Positions 15,485-20,879 of a stretch of DNA of 20,879 bases are shown one piece after another. The stretch is from assembly GCA_041653835.1 (NCBI GenBank), contig JBAZEP010000028.1:1-20879 (forward strand). Direction: 5' to 3'. The position numbers and the translations under genes are program-made. The stretch is from UBA10183 sp041653835. Lineage in GTDB: Bacteria > Omnitrophota > Gorgyraeia > Gorgyraeales > Gorgyraeaceae. A model generated the notes under the pieces. The model saw only the letters and a program-made list of their open reading frames with translations. It searched no databases and was not told where the DNA came from. The first letter of the stretch is position 1. Each line of letters begins with the position of its first letter.

Positions 15485-16642
15485 TCACTTTTTTTGCAAG
15501 ATAGTATTATACAACCTTTTAGTATCTTTAATCAACCTTTCTTTTGAGAACCGTTCCTTTACCATATTTCTCCCATATTCCCCAAATTTTCTTCTTTTCT
15601 CCGGATCCTTTATCAAATCCGATAATTTTTTGCTGAATTCCTCCGCATCTTCCGATTCTGCCAGATATCCATTCTTACCGTCTTCCACTATATCCGATAC
15701 TCCTCCGACTTTCGTAGCCACCACAGGCCTGGCAGCTGCCATCGCCTCTATAAGCGATACAGGCGTTCCTTCGTTCAGTGAAGTCAATACCGCTATATCA
15801 AGCTCTTCATAGATAGCCTTCAAGTCCTTTACCCATCCCCTGAATTCAACCATATCTTTTATGCCTAATTCCTCTATGTATCTTACCAGTTCTTTTTTCA
15901 ATTCTCCGTCCCCAACGATTATTATTCTAATAGCGTTCGAGCGGGCATTCTTTTTTATCATACAAGCGCAGTCGAGAACCATTTTATGATTCTTTATCGG
16001 CACTAATCTCCCTACAATCCCGATATTGACAGTCCCGCTGTTCTCCCGGGGCGGCAATTTCAAAAGCTCATCCAGTTCAAATCCCAATTCTATGACCTGT
16101 ATTTTTTCCTCCGGGGCTATCCTGTATTTACGCGCTAATTCATCTTTTAAATTTTGGCTCACGGTAATGATCTTGTCCGTGAATAACGCCAATATTTTTT
16201 CTGTCCATATAAAAAACTCCGTCCTGATCCTCCCGAAATAACCATGAAATACATGACCATGGAACGTATGCACTAAATAAGGAGACAAACCCGCATTGGG
16301 TCCCCCAATGCGGGTTTGGAACCGGTATATAATTCCCGCCATCCTGCCCAATGCCCCTGCTTTCGCCGTATGCGTATGTATGATATCAGGTTTCTCCTGC
16401 TTGATAATCCTGTATATCTTCCAGAATGCCGCCCAATCGTCTTTCCATGATAATTCCCTGCCTAATTCTTCCACAATAACCGGCTTTATGCCTTTCTGTC
16501 CGGCAAGATACAACATATCGCCTTCGCTTCCAGCTGTCTTCCCGCAAACCAGGACTGTCCCGGGAAACCCTTCGCTTAAAAGCACCGCATTCCTCGCCGG
16601 CCCGCCGATATTAAGTCTCGCTATTATCCTCAAAATTTTCAT
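15485..16642 (-). CDS. GT4 glycosyltransferase with repeat insertion
   Basis: This 385-aa GT-B enzyme begins MKILRIIARLNIGGPARNA, has TAKAGALGRMAGIIYR and LVHTFHGHVFHGYF in the acceptor domain, and VGIVGRLVPIKNH followed by LNEGTPVSLIEAMAAARPVV, whose two glutamates form the E-x7-E donor site. This is the family of cytoplasmic-face capsule and O-antigen glycosyltransferases. I chose ATG 16640-16642: the frame is open to a TTG at 16702, but those 20 extra codons lie inside an out-of-frame peptidase remnant. Residues 109-119 (QTRIGGPNAGL) are encoded by a perfect palindrome inserted in frame just before the VHTFHGH motif. Confidence 0.87.
   Translation of the reverse strand: MKILRIIARLNIGGPARNAVLLSEGFPGTVLVCGKTAGSEGDMLYLAGQKGIKPVIVEELGRELSWKDDWAAFWKIYRIIKQEKPDIIHTHTAKAGALGRMAGIIYRFQTRIGGPNAGLSPYLVHTFHGHVFHGYFGRIRTEFFIWTEKILALFTDKIITVSQNLKDELARKYRIAPEEKIQVIELGFELDELLKLPPRENSGTVNIGIVGRLVPIKNHKMVLDCACMIKKNARSNAIRIIIVGDGELKKELVRYIEELGIKDMVEFRGWVKDLKAIYEELDIAVLTSLNEGTPVSLIEAMAAARPVVATKVGGVSDIVEDGKNGYLAESEDAEEFSKKLSDLIKDPEKRRKFGEYGRNMVKERFSKERLIKDTKRLYNTILQKK
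16286..16318. repeat. Palindromic element C inserted in the GT4 coding sequence
   Basis: CAAACCCGCATTGGG (16286-16300) and its exact reverse complement (16304-16318) flank a TCC loop: 33 bases, exactly 11 codons. In the GT4 frame it encodes QTRIGGPNAGL, residues 109-119, an expansion just before the conserved VHTFHGH strand. Its arms differ from elements A, B and D, so it may belong to another palindrome family. Confidence 0.75.
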
Positions 16643-16643
16643 A

Positions 16644-16697
16644 TTATTTTCGTATTGTCCAAAAATCCGCGGAAAGGGTTTCGAGGTATTCATATGG
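16644..16697 (-). pseudogene. 3'-end remnant of a second C1 peptidase gene
   Basis: Read on the minus strand, these 54 bases encode PYEYLETLSADFWTIRK and a stop, identical in protein to the last 17 residues of the intact C1 peptidase at 17368-18147. The two DNAs differ at seven positions, and every difference is synonymous. The match begins within a few bases of the toxin stop codon (16703) and its own stop is one base before the GT4 start. No catalytic part of the peptidase remains. It is best read as what is left of a diverged homologue after rearrangement around the toxin-antitoxin pair. Confidence 0.85.
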
Positions 16698-16702
16698 CTC
16701 AA

Positions 16703-17092
16703 TTACAAGATTTCCTTCCAACTGTGCTTCTTCAACCACCCGGCAATAGATTCCTCATTTAATATTTTCTCAGCTATTTCCATGACAAATTTATATTTAT
16801 CAGCAAAAGACGCTTTGATATCATAACCATTTATATTTAAAAAAATTCTCATAGACATATAGCCTACACGTTTATTGCCATCAACAAAAGGATGATTTTG
16901 AATAATAGAATGCCCAAGCGCTGCTGCTTTTGAAAACACATCGGGATAAAGATCTTCTCCTCCGAATGTTGCTTGAGGCCTGGCAACACCGGACTCGAGA
17001 AGACGAATATCCCTTATGCCTTTTGATCCGCCTGTTTCTCGTATTACTTCCTCATAAATAGCCAGAATCTCATTTATCTTGAGATAGATCAT
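16703..17092 (-). CDS. doc: Doc-type Fic-fold toxin
   Basis: This 129-aa protein has the compact death-on-curing fold with the Fic-type active site HPFVDGNKRVGY (67-78): catalytic H67 and the phosphate-binding GNKR. The start MIYLKINEILAIYEEVI, LLESGVARPQATFGG and the C-terminal IAGWLKKHS match the Doc family. Doc toxins modify a cellular target such as EF-Tu by phosphorylation; those with a fuller Fic motif may AMPylate. The DGNKR here is closer to canonical Fic than the DANKR of phage P1 Doc. Its ATG overlaps the antitoxin stop (ATGA), the usual coupling of a toxin-antitoxin pair. Confidence 0.88.
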   Translation of the reverse strand: MIYLKINEILAIYEEVIRETGGSKGIRDIRLLESGVARPQATFGGEDLYPDVFSKAAALGHSIIQNHPFVDGNKRVGYMSMRIFLNINGYDIKASFADKYKFVMEIAEKILNEESIAGWLKKHSWKEIL

Positions 17093-17313
17093 GAAGAAGC
17101 AAGCCTCTTAAGAAGACTTTTTTCTTCTTTTACTCTTTTCCTGACAAGCCCCATAAAATCCTTAGAAATATCTTTACTATTCAACTCCTCGATAAGGACA
17201 TTTACGGCCTCTCTAACCAAAACAGCCTGAGGGATATGAGTTTTTTCTGATATCGTCTTTAACTCTTTTATCTGCCTTGGTGTAAGTTTGGTAGAATATT
17301 GCACAGTAGTCAT
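17089..17313 (-). CDS. Ribbon-helix-helix antitoxin partner of the Doc-type toxin
   Basis: This 74-aa protein begins MTTVQYSTKLTPRQIKELKT, followed by EKTHIPQAVLVREAVNVLIE, the beta-strand/helix/helix layout of RHH transcriptional regulators. The basic C-terminal tail (LVRKRVKEEKSLLKRL) probably binds and blocks the toxin. I start at ATG 17311-17313, with GGAGG eight bases upstream; a GTG at 17322 lies in that site. It lies first in a two-gene operon with the toxin. By family knowledge it should bind its own promoter, where nested inverted repeats are present. Confidence 0.85.
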   Translation of the reverse strand: MTTVQYSTKLTPRQIKELKTISEKTHIPQAVLVREAVNVLIEELNSKDISKDFMGLVRKRVKEEKSLLKRLASS

Positions 17314-17334
17314 GATAACCACCTCCTATAAATA

Positions 17335-17365
17335 ACTATACTTGACAAGACAAGTATTGTCAAGT
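17335..17365 (-). promoter_or_regulatory. Toxin-antitoxin promoter and operator
   Basis: On the minus strand, TTGACA (17358-17363) and TATAGT (17335-17340) are 17 bases apart, close to the sigma-70 consensus. ACTTGACAA and TTGTCAAGT form a perfect 9-bp inverted repeat with an 8-bp spacer (17340-17365), spanning the -35 and reaching the -10. A smaller nested palindrome, GACAA-TAC-TTGTC, lies inside. Overlap of operator and promoter fits autorepression by the RHH antitoxin. Confidence 0.8.
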
Positions 17366-17367
17366 AC

Positions 17368-18147
17368 TTACTTTCTTATTGTCCAGAAATCCGCTGAAAG
17401 GGTTTCAAGGTATTCGTAAGGCATAGTGAAATAGCCGTCCTTGCCCCACTTAGTCCCCCATGAATTCCGGACCAGGAACCTCTTGTCCTTTTGGTTATAA
17501 CCTACTGCCAGGACAGCGTGGCCTCCAAGGGCCTTCTCTTTTTTCCTCGGCATATGGGCTATACCTGTTTTAGCCACAGCCTGGGATTGGAAACTCTCGT
17601 ACACGGTAAAACCGAATACAAACGGATATCCCTCGGCAAGGCAACTAAGCATTTCAGGCAGGCTATTTATGCGGTGGTAGGATTCGATGCGATGTTTTTT
17701 AGCTTCCAGATAGCATTTTTTAGAAGGCTTCCTCGTAAATCTTTCTATCAGATATGGCCATGTCTTTTCCCAACACGCGCCATGTTTCCTCAATGTCTTT
17801 ATCCCATCTCTCAGCGACGCGCCCGAATCATAATCAACCGTATTTTCCAATACCCTTTCATTGTAATAAATGAACAGCCTGCTGACGTCAGTATAGTCCG
17901 ACTCCGTGAGTCGCCTACGGCGACTCACGGAGTCGGATAGGCCTCTTTTATCCAGATATTCCAGATTCCCCGCCAGGGCATTCGCCGTACAGCTCCCGAG
18001 CATGCCCTGGTTTTCAACGATAGAGCAAAACTCCCTCAGGTCTGTTTTCGCCGGCAATCTTACCACAGGCCTTATGGCGCTATACAGATAATCCCTCTGG
18101 TCAGGCCTGTCAGGCACCCAGCCGAAACTTCTCTTCCCCTTAATCAT
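17368..18147 (-). CDS. C1-family (papain-like) cysteine peptidase
   Basis: This 259-aa protein has the papain catalytic set: Q47 in VENQGMLGSCTANAL with catalytic C53, H210 in GGHAVLAVGY and N228 in VRNSWGTKWG. It is a short prokaryotic form without prodomain or signal peptide, so it is probably cytoplasmic. GGGGAG and GAGG lie just before the ATG. Residues 71-84 (SDSVSRRRRLTESD) are encoded by a perfect palindrome and interrupt an otherwise typical sequence before TDVSRLFIYYNER. It follows the XRE gene by 18 bases and may share its transcript. Its substrate is unknown; a role with the neighbouring toxin modules is possible but unsupported. Part of a second copy of its 3' end lies downstream. 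Confidence 0.85.
   Translation of the reverse strand: MIKGKRSFGWVPDRPDQRDYLYSAIRPVVRLPAKTDLREFCSIVENQGMLGSCTANALAGNLEYLDKRGLSDSVSRRRRLTESDYTDVSRLFIYYNERVLENTVDYDSGASLRDGIKTLRKHGACWEKTWPYLIERFTRKPSKKCYLEAKKHRIESYHRINSLPEMLSCLAEGYPFVFGFTVYESFQSQAVAKTGIAHMPRKKEKALGGHAVLAVGYNQKDKRFLVRNSWGTKWGKDGYFTMPYEYLETLSADFWTIRK
17897..17937. repeat. Palindromic element B inserted in the C1 peptidase coding sequence
   Basis: TCCGACTCCGTGAGTCGCC (17897-17915) and its exact reverse complement (17919-17937) flank a TAC loop: a perfect 19-bp inverted repeat, 41 bases in all. A 3-bp TAG occurs on both sides (17894-17896, 17938-17940). The peptidase frame stays open and a net gain of 36 bases (12 codons) explains the inserted residues if TCCGAC was duplicated. 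The core GCCGTAGGC (minus strand) is shared with element A. Confidence 0.82.
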
Positions 18148-18165
18148 ACCTCATCTCCCCTAAAT

Positions 18166-18672
18166 CTAGTCTACTGTAATTTTCTTAATGCCTAAAACAT
18201 TGCAGAAACGCATAACGGTGTATAGCGTGATATTTTTCCTGCCTTCTTCTATCCTGGAAACATCCGGCTGTTTCATGCCTATGCGATGCGCCAATTGTTC
18301 CTGGCTCAACCCTTTCCGGATCCTCGCTTCTTTAATAAGCGCCCCAAACTTCCGGAAAAAAACCGGCGTGGCGCTTGCGGGCTTTCTGCGTGCTCGTCCA
18401 TGCGCATCTACGAGCTGTTCATAGATTGTTTCCCACCAATCCCTGAAATCTGATTGCCGCGCGCGTTTTATCCATTGAGCCCTGATCTTTGGCCATGCGT
18501 CTATAAACGCGTCCTTTGTGATCAAAGAAAACAGCTCCTTTGGTTTATCACAGCGCGACAGAAAAATTACCATTTTAACCGGAAATTGCGGATGTTTTGG
18601 ATTTTTAAGTATCATGGCTGTTTCTTTCAGGGCATTTTCACTTATGTCCCAAAAATATTTTGAAATAAACAT
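18166..18672 (-). CDS. XRE-family regulator, likely antitoxin of the AbiEii-type pair
   Basis: This 168-aa protein has a C-terminal HTH domain (about 107-166): FFRKFGALIKEARIRKGLSQ, then EQLAHRIGMKQPDVSRIEEG and FCNVLGIKK, the classic XRE pattern. The N-terminal ~95 residues (KYFWDISENALKE, WPKIRAQWIKRARQSDFRDW) do not match a family I recognise. Its ATG overlaps the nucleotidyltransferase stop by one base (TAATG), so the two are coupled. It probably represses the promoter upstream of that gene and may neutralise the enzyme. This toxin-first order is known in some toxin-antitoxin systems. Confidence 0.8.
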   Translation of the reverse strand: MFISKYFWDISENALKETAMILKNPKHPQFPVKMVIFLSRCDKPKELFSLITKDAFIDAWPKIRAQWIKRARQSDFRDWWETIYEQLVDAHGRARRKPASATPVFFRKFGALIKEARIRKGLSQEQLAHRIGMKQPDVSRIEEGRKNITLYTVMRFCNVLGIKKITVD

Positions 18673-19382
18673 TATTCTATCGCCTCCATGGCTAATTGTT
18701 TAACCTCGTTTTCCAGGTAAATAACTAATTCCCTGGCATTAAACTCAGTATCGTAAATATCCAGCTCCATTAGCGCAAGCTTAAGTTCCTGCCTGGAAAA
18801 TGTCCGATACCAGTGAACTATCCCTTTTTGGAACCGGGGCGAAAGGCCGCGCAGAAATAGATGCAATGGCTGTATTTTTTTTGAAAGCATATATAAGTCA
18901 AATACATCCCGCGCCTCTTTGCGGCCTTCGCTGACTTGCCTGCCGACCTCATCTGTTATAGCTTGAGTGCCGGAAATAGCGGCTATTTTATGCAGATATA
19001 GATCCTCCGCGCTATACACGCGGACACCGTCAATTTTCCGTATTACCGGGTAAGTACATACAACATCTTCAACAAAATCGATCTTTAACGGCCTACCCGA
19101 ACCTTTGACCGGTATAACATAAAACCGGACGCGCGCCTTATTGCCGGAAACAAATTCTGATTCCAGATGAATTTTCCTATCCAGATGTTTTTCAAAGGCC
19201 TTTACCAGAGTATCTATTTCTGAAGCAGGGTATTTTCTTGAAAAAAAATCCAGATCCGAAGAAAACCTGTGACGCAGATAATATAATTCAAGCGCTGTGC
19301 CGCCGGCAAGCGCGAAATCCTCCGCCTCTCGCGAAAAAACCTTCAGGACAAGTTTTTGCGCCTCTCTCAGCTTCAAATCCAT
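18672..19382 (-). CDS. AbiEii/AbiGii-type nucleotidyltransferase toxin
   Basis: This 236-aa protein has the nucleotidyltransferase motif LAGGTALELYYLRHRFSSDL (25-44) with metal-binding D43 and D45 (DLDFF), followed by KIDFVEDVV and the later EDLYLHKIAAISG and RKEARDVFDLYML segments. This is the AbiEii/AbiGii toxin family, which adds nucleotides to target RNA such as tRNA and acts in toxin-antitoxin and phage-defence systems. I start at ATG 19380-19382, with GAGGA five bases upstream; the GTG at 19394 lies upstream of that site. It is first in an operon with an XRE regulator. Family confidence is high; activity on a specific RNA is not shown. Confidence 0.85.
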   Translation of the reverse strand: MDLKLREAQKLVLKVFSREAEDFALAGGTALELYYLRHRFSSDLDFFSRKYPASEIDTLVKAFEKHLDRKIHLESEFVSGNKARVRFYVIPVKGSGRPLKIDFVEDVVCTYPVIRKIDGVRVYSAEDLYLHKIAAISGTQAITDEVGRQVSEGRKEARDVFDLYMLSKKIQPLHLFLRGLSPRFQKGIVHWYRTFSRQELKLALMELDIYDTEFNARELVIYLENEVKQLAMEAIE

Positions 19383-19402
19383 AGAAATCCTCACTATGCT
19401 TG

Positions 19403-19459
19403 AATATAGATTATAACCTATCCCTATATAGAGTATAATCTATATTTTTATTTTGTCAA
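19403..19459 (-). promoter_or_regulatory. Promoter and operator of the AbiEii-type operon
   Basis: On the minus strand, TTGACA (19454-19459) and TATACT (19432-19437) are 16 bases apart. A perfect 13-bp inverted repeat, AATATAGATTATA (19403-19415) with its complement (19434-19446), overlaps the -10 and the likely transcription start. Its placement fits repression by the XRE protein of the same operon. Confidence 0.72.
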
Positions 19460-19476
19460 TAGGCGTCGGCTGCCCC

Positions 19477-20637
19477 TCACAACACATTGCCTGCCCATAG
19501 TTCAGACAAAAAATCTCTCCACGGCATAATCTGTATTTTACCTACAACTCTTTTTTCCTTTTCATTGCAAACAAGCGCAGCTTTTTTTGGAGAATATTCC
19601 TCAATAAATGCCTTCAATGATTTCAAATCCCTGCTGTCGATCCTGCTCGAACCTTTTACTTCTACAGCCACCTCTCCTTTTCCAAGCACAAAATCCACCT
19701 CCAGCCCTGATTTGGTCCTCCAAAAATTAATATCAAAATTTGACTCGCTGTAAGAGCGGTAAGCGTTTATCTCCATAAGGATTAAATGCTCGAATGCTTT
19801 TCCAAATTCTTCTCCTTTAATATCCTCTAAATGCCGCTTAGTCAATATCCCGCTGACTCCAACATCGAACAAATAATATTTCGGAGCGCTTATAATAACA
19901 TTACGGCTCTGCCTTCTTTTAAAAGGCTCCAGTCTTATAGCCAATAACGTATCCACCAGTATCTGATAATACTCCCTCACGGTCTTCGCATCTACCCCGC
20001 AGTCCCTGGCAATATTTGAATAATTTGTCAATTCTCCGTGCGAATACCCAATAGCGTCAAAAAACCTGGAAAACGCAGGAATATTGCGGACAAGCCCTTC
20101 GTTAAAAACCTCCTCTTTTAAATAATCCTGGACATACGCTATTAAAGATTTTTTGTAATTTTTACCATCAAGATAATGCGAAGGCACCATGCCTTGATTC
20201 AATGCCCTTAATAAATTCATATCCTTTAGTTCCGCGCTTACAAACGGAAAAAGCTGGTAACGCCATGCCCTGCCCCCCAGTAAATTAGCATGCCCTCTCT
20301 TTAACTTCCTGGCACTCGAACCGCATAATATAAAACTCAGGCCTTTATTTTCTATCAGCCAGTGGATCTCATCCAGGATTTGAGGAATTTTTTGAACCTC
20401 ATCTAATATTATAGGCTTAGTCAGGCTTTTTTCTTCTTTCGCGAGCAGTCTTTCGCGGAATAAGGAAGGATTTTTGGACAACTCAAAAAATAGATCAGTC
20501 TTCAGAAAATCATAATATAGGCTGTCAGGAAAGTGCTCCTTGAGATAGCTGGTTTTCCCGGTTTTTCTGGGGCCCCATAAAAACGCGGATTGACCTTTGG
20601 GAAGGTCTAATTTCAGAATTCTTTTTATCTTTTCCAT
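19477..20637 (-). CDS. AAA-family ATPase with DUF4143 domain
   Basis: This 386-aa protein has an N-terminal AAA_14-like P-loop domain: Walker A GPRKTGKT (22-29), Walker B PIILDEVQKIP (75-85), a sensor-like ILCGSSARKLKRG (103-115) and GGRAWRYQLFPF. The C-terminal DUF4143 region (~180-386) includes FFDAIGYSHGELTNYSNIA (winged-helix-like) and FEHLILMEI, then EVDFVLGKGEVAVEVKGSSR, with D315, E326 and K328 matching a PD-(D/E)XK nuclease-like site. The family is very common in bacteria, often in many copies, and its function is unknown; nuclease or mobile activity has been suggested. It lies just after a broken asnB and behind a 39-bp palindrome, suggesting a separately acquired module. Confidence 0.86.
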   Translation of the reverse strand: MEKIKRILKLDLPKGQSAFLWGPRKTGKTSYLKEHFPDSLYYDFLKTDLFFELSKNPSLFRERLLAKEEKSLTKPIILDEVQKIPQILDEIHWLIENKGLSFILCGSSARKLKRGHANLLGGRAWRYQLFPFVSAELKDMNLLRALNQGMVPSHYLDGKNYKKSLIAYVQDYLKEEVFNEGLVRNIPAFSRFFDAIGYSHGELTNYSNIARDCGVDAKTVREYYQILVDTLLAIRLEPFKRRQSRNVIISAPKYYLFDVGVSGILTKRHLEDIKGEEFGKAFEHLILMEINAYRSYSESNFDINFWRTKSGLEVDFVLGKGEVAVEVKGSSRIDSRDLKSLKAFIEEYSPKKAALVCNEKEKRVVGKIQIMPWRDFLSELWAGNVL

Positions 20638-20642
20638 ATAGC

Positions 20643-20681
20643 GATATACTCCTAATTAGTTTAACTAATTAGGAGTATATC
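20643..20681. promoter_or_regulatory. Perfect 39-bp palindrome upstream of the ATPase gene
   Basis: GATATACTCCTAATTAGTT (20643-20661) and its exact reverse complement (20663-20681) are separated by one base. On the minus strand a TATACT (20674-20679) lies 16 bases after TTGATT (20696-20701), so it includes the promoter -10, and the AGGAG of the ATPase ribosome-binding site lies in the other arm. It could be an operator or, in RNA, a hairpin hiding the ribosome-binding site. Its coincidence with the start of one gene makes a regulatory role more likely than a free mobile repeat. Confidence 0.7.
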
Positions 20682-20697
20682 ACAGATAATCCAAAAA

Positions 20698-20879
20698 TCA
20701 AGCTCTATCAATAAATTCTCTATGCCACAGTTCCAGGAACAATAAACTCCATATCCTGGCGCCGTTATTCGCCCTGGCCGCTACATGCTCATCCAAAAGT
20801 CTTTTTACGCTTTCTTTCTTAAAATAACCTCTCTTAAGGCTTTTTTCACTCATTAAACCTCATAGGCATAATTTTTCAA
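20698..20879 (-). pseudogene. asnB: 3' end of asparagine synthetase (AsnB), apparently frameshifted
   Basis: From the right edge the minus strand reads LKNYAYEV and then stops (TAA, 20853-20855). Shifting by one base gives LMSEKSLKRGYFKKESVKRL, continuing to FLELWHREFIDRA and a stop at 20698-20700. Together they match the C-terminus of AsnB-type glutamine-dependent asparagine synthetases, in which a long basic helix leads to an LxLELWxRxF end. A one-base gain in the T-run GTTTAATG would join the two. Only 26 bases of the upstream frame are in the window. The gene is either broken by a deletion or the base is a sequencing error. AsnB homologues are common in glycan and exosortase loci. Confidence 0.7.

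Noticed and set aside
16286..16318. Terminator inside the GT4 gene
   Set aside because: The hairpin lies mid-gene, has no T-tract and keeps the reading frame, which fits an inserted repeat better.
16644..17421. attL/attR sites of an integrated element
   Set aside because: The two copies differ at seven synonymous positions and no integrase lies between them; recombination of diverged homologues explains this better.
1..20879. CRISPR arrays, tRNA or rRNA genes, transposases
   Set aside because: I saw no regularly spaced direct repeats, no tRNA cloverleaf or rRNA-like sequence and no transposase motif; the repeats found are inverted and isolated.

Overview
The window is a dense, almost entirely minus-strand locus for surface polysaccharide or lipopolysaccharide (LPS) synthesis, with a small accessory island at its upstream (right-hand) end. 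A GmhB-type heptose phosphatase, a GT9 heptosyltransferase-like enzyme, a polyprenyl-phosphate sugar-phosphate transferase and a DUF4254 gene point to a Gram-negative, LPS-making bacterium. The mix of families, the moderate GC content and the palindromic repeats inserted in frame inside genes resemble candidate-phylum genomes such as Omnitrophota or Elusimicrobiota. That placement is inference; there is no rRNA or other marker gene here.

Right-hand end (about 16.6-20.9 kb, read right to left on the minus strand). It starts with the 3' end of an asparagine synthetase (asnB) gene that appears frameshifted. Next come an AAA/DUF4143 ATPase behind a perfect 39-bp palindrome, an AbiEii-type nucleotidyltransferase coupled to an XRE-family regulator behind a promoter/operator, and a papain-like C1 peptidase. 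An RHH antitoxin/Doc-type Fic toxin pair follows, with its own near-consensus promoter and nested inverted repeats. Just after the toxin stop codon lies a 17-codon remnant of a second copy of the C1 peptidase C-terminus.

Middle (about 11.7-16.6 kb). A GT4 glycosyltransferase, a small coiled-coil protein, an NAD-dependent sugar epimerase/dehydratase and a 592-aa fusion of a WecA/MraY-like transferase to a WbpM/CapD-type membrane and Rossmann region. The only long plus-strand gene is the DUF4254 gene, convergent with the fusion gene and divergent from the GT9 gene.

Left (1-11.7 kb). A tightly packed run with many overlapping stops and starts: GT9, DegT/DnrJ aminotransferase, RmlD-like reductase, GT2, two SAM methyltransferases, a 605-aa degenerate methyltransferase/CgeB-like glycosyltransferase fusion, an HprK-like kinase, polysaccharide pyruvyl transferase, a second GT2, GmhB, a DUF5989 microprotein and a GT28/MGDG-synthase-like glycosyltransferase cut by the window edge. 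The stretch from about 2.3 to 7.0 kb looks clearly AT-richer than its flanks.

Together these genes could load a first sugar phosphate on a lipid carrier (592-aa protein), make modified sugars (SDR, aminotransferase, RmlD-like), extend the chain (GT2, GT4, GT9, CgeB-like, GT28) and decorate it (methyl, pyruvyl, perhaps phosphate). No flippase, polymerase, ligase or ABC exporter is present. The most unusual feature is a set of four palindromic elements, three of them inside conserved enzymes as in-frame peptide insertions. No tRNA, rRNA, CRISPR array or transposase was seen, and no gene-free stretch exceeds 300 bases.
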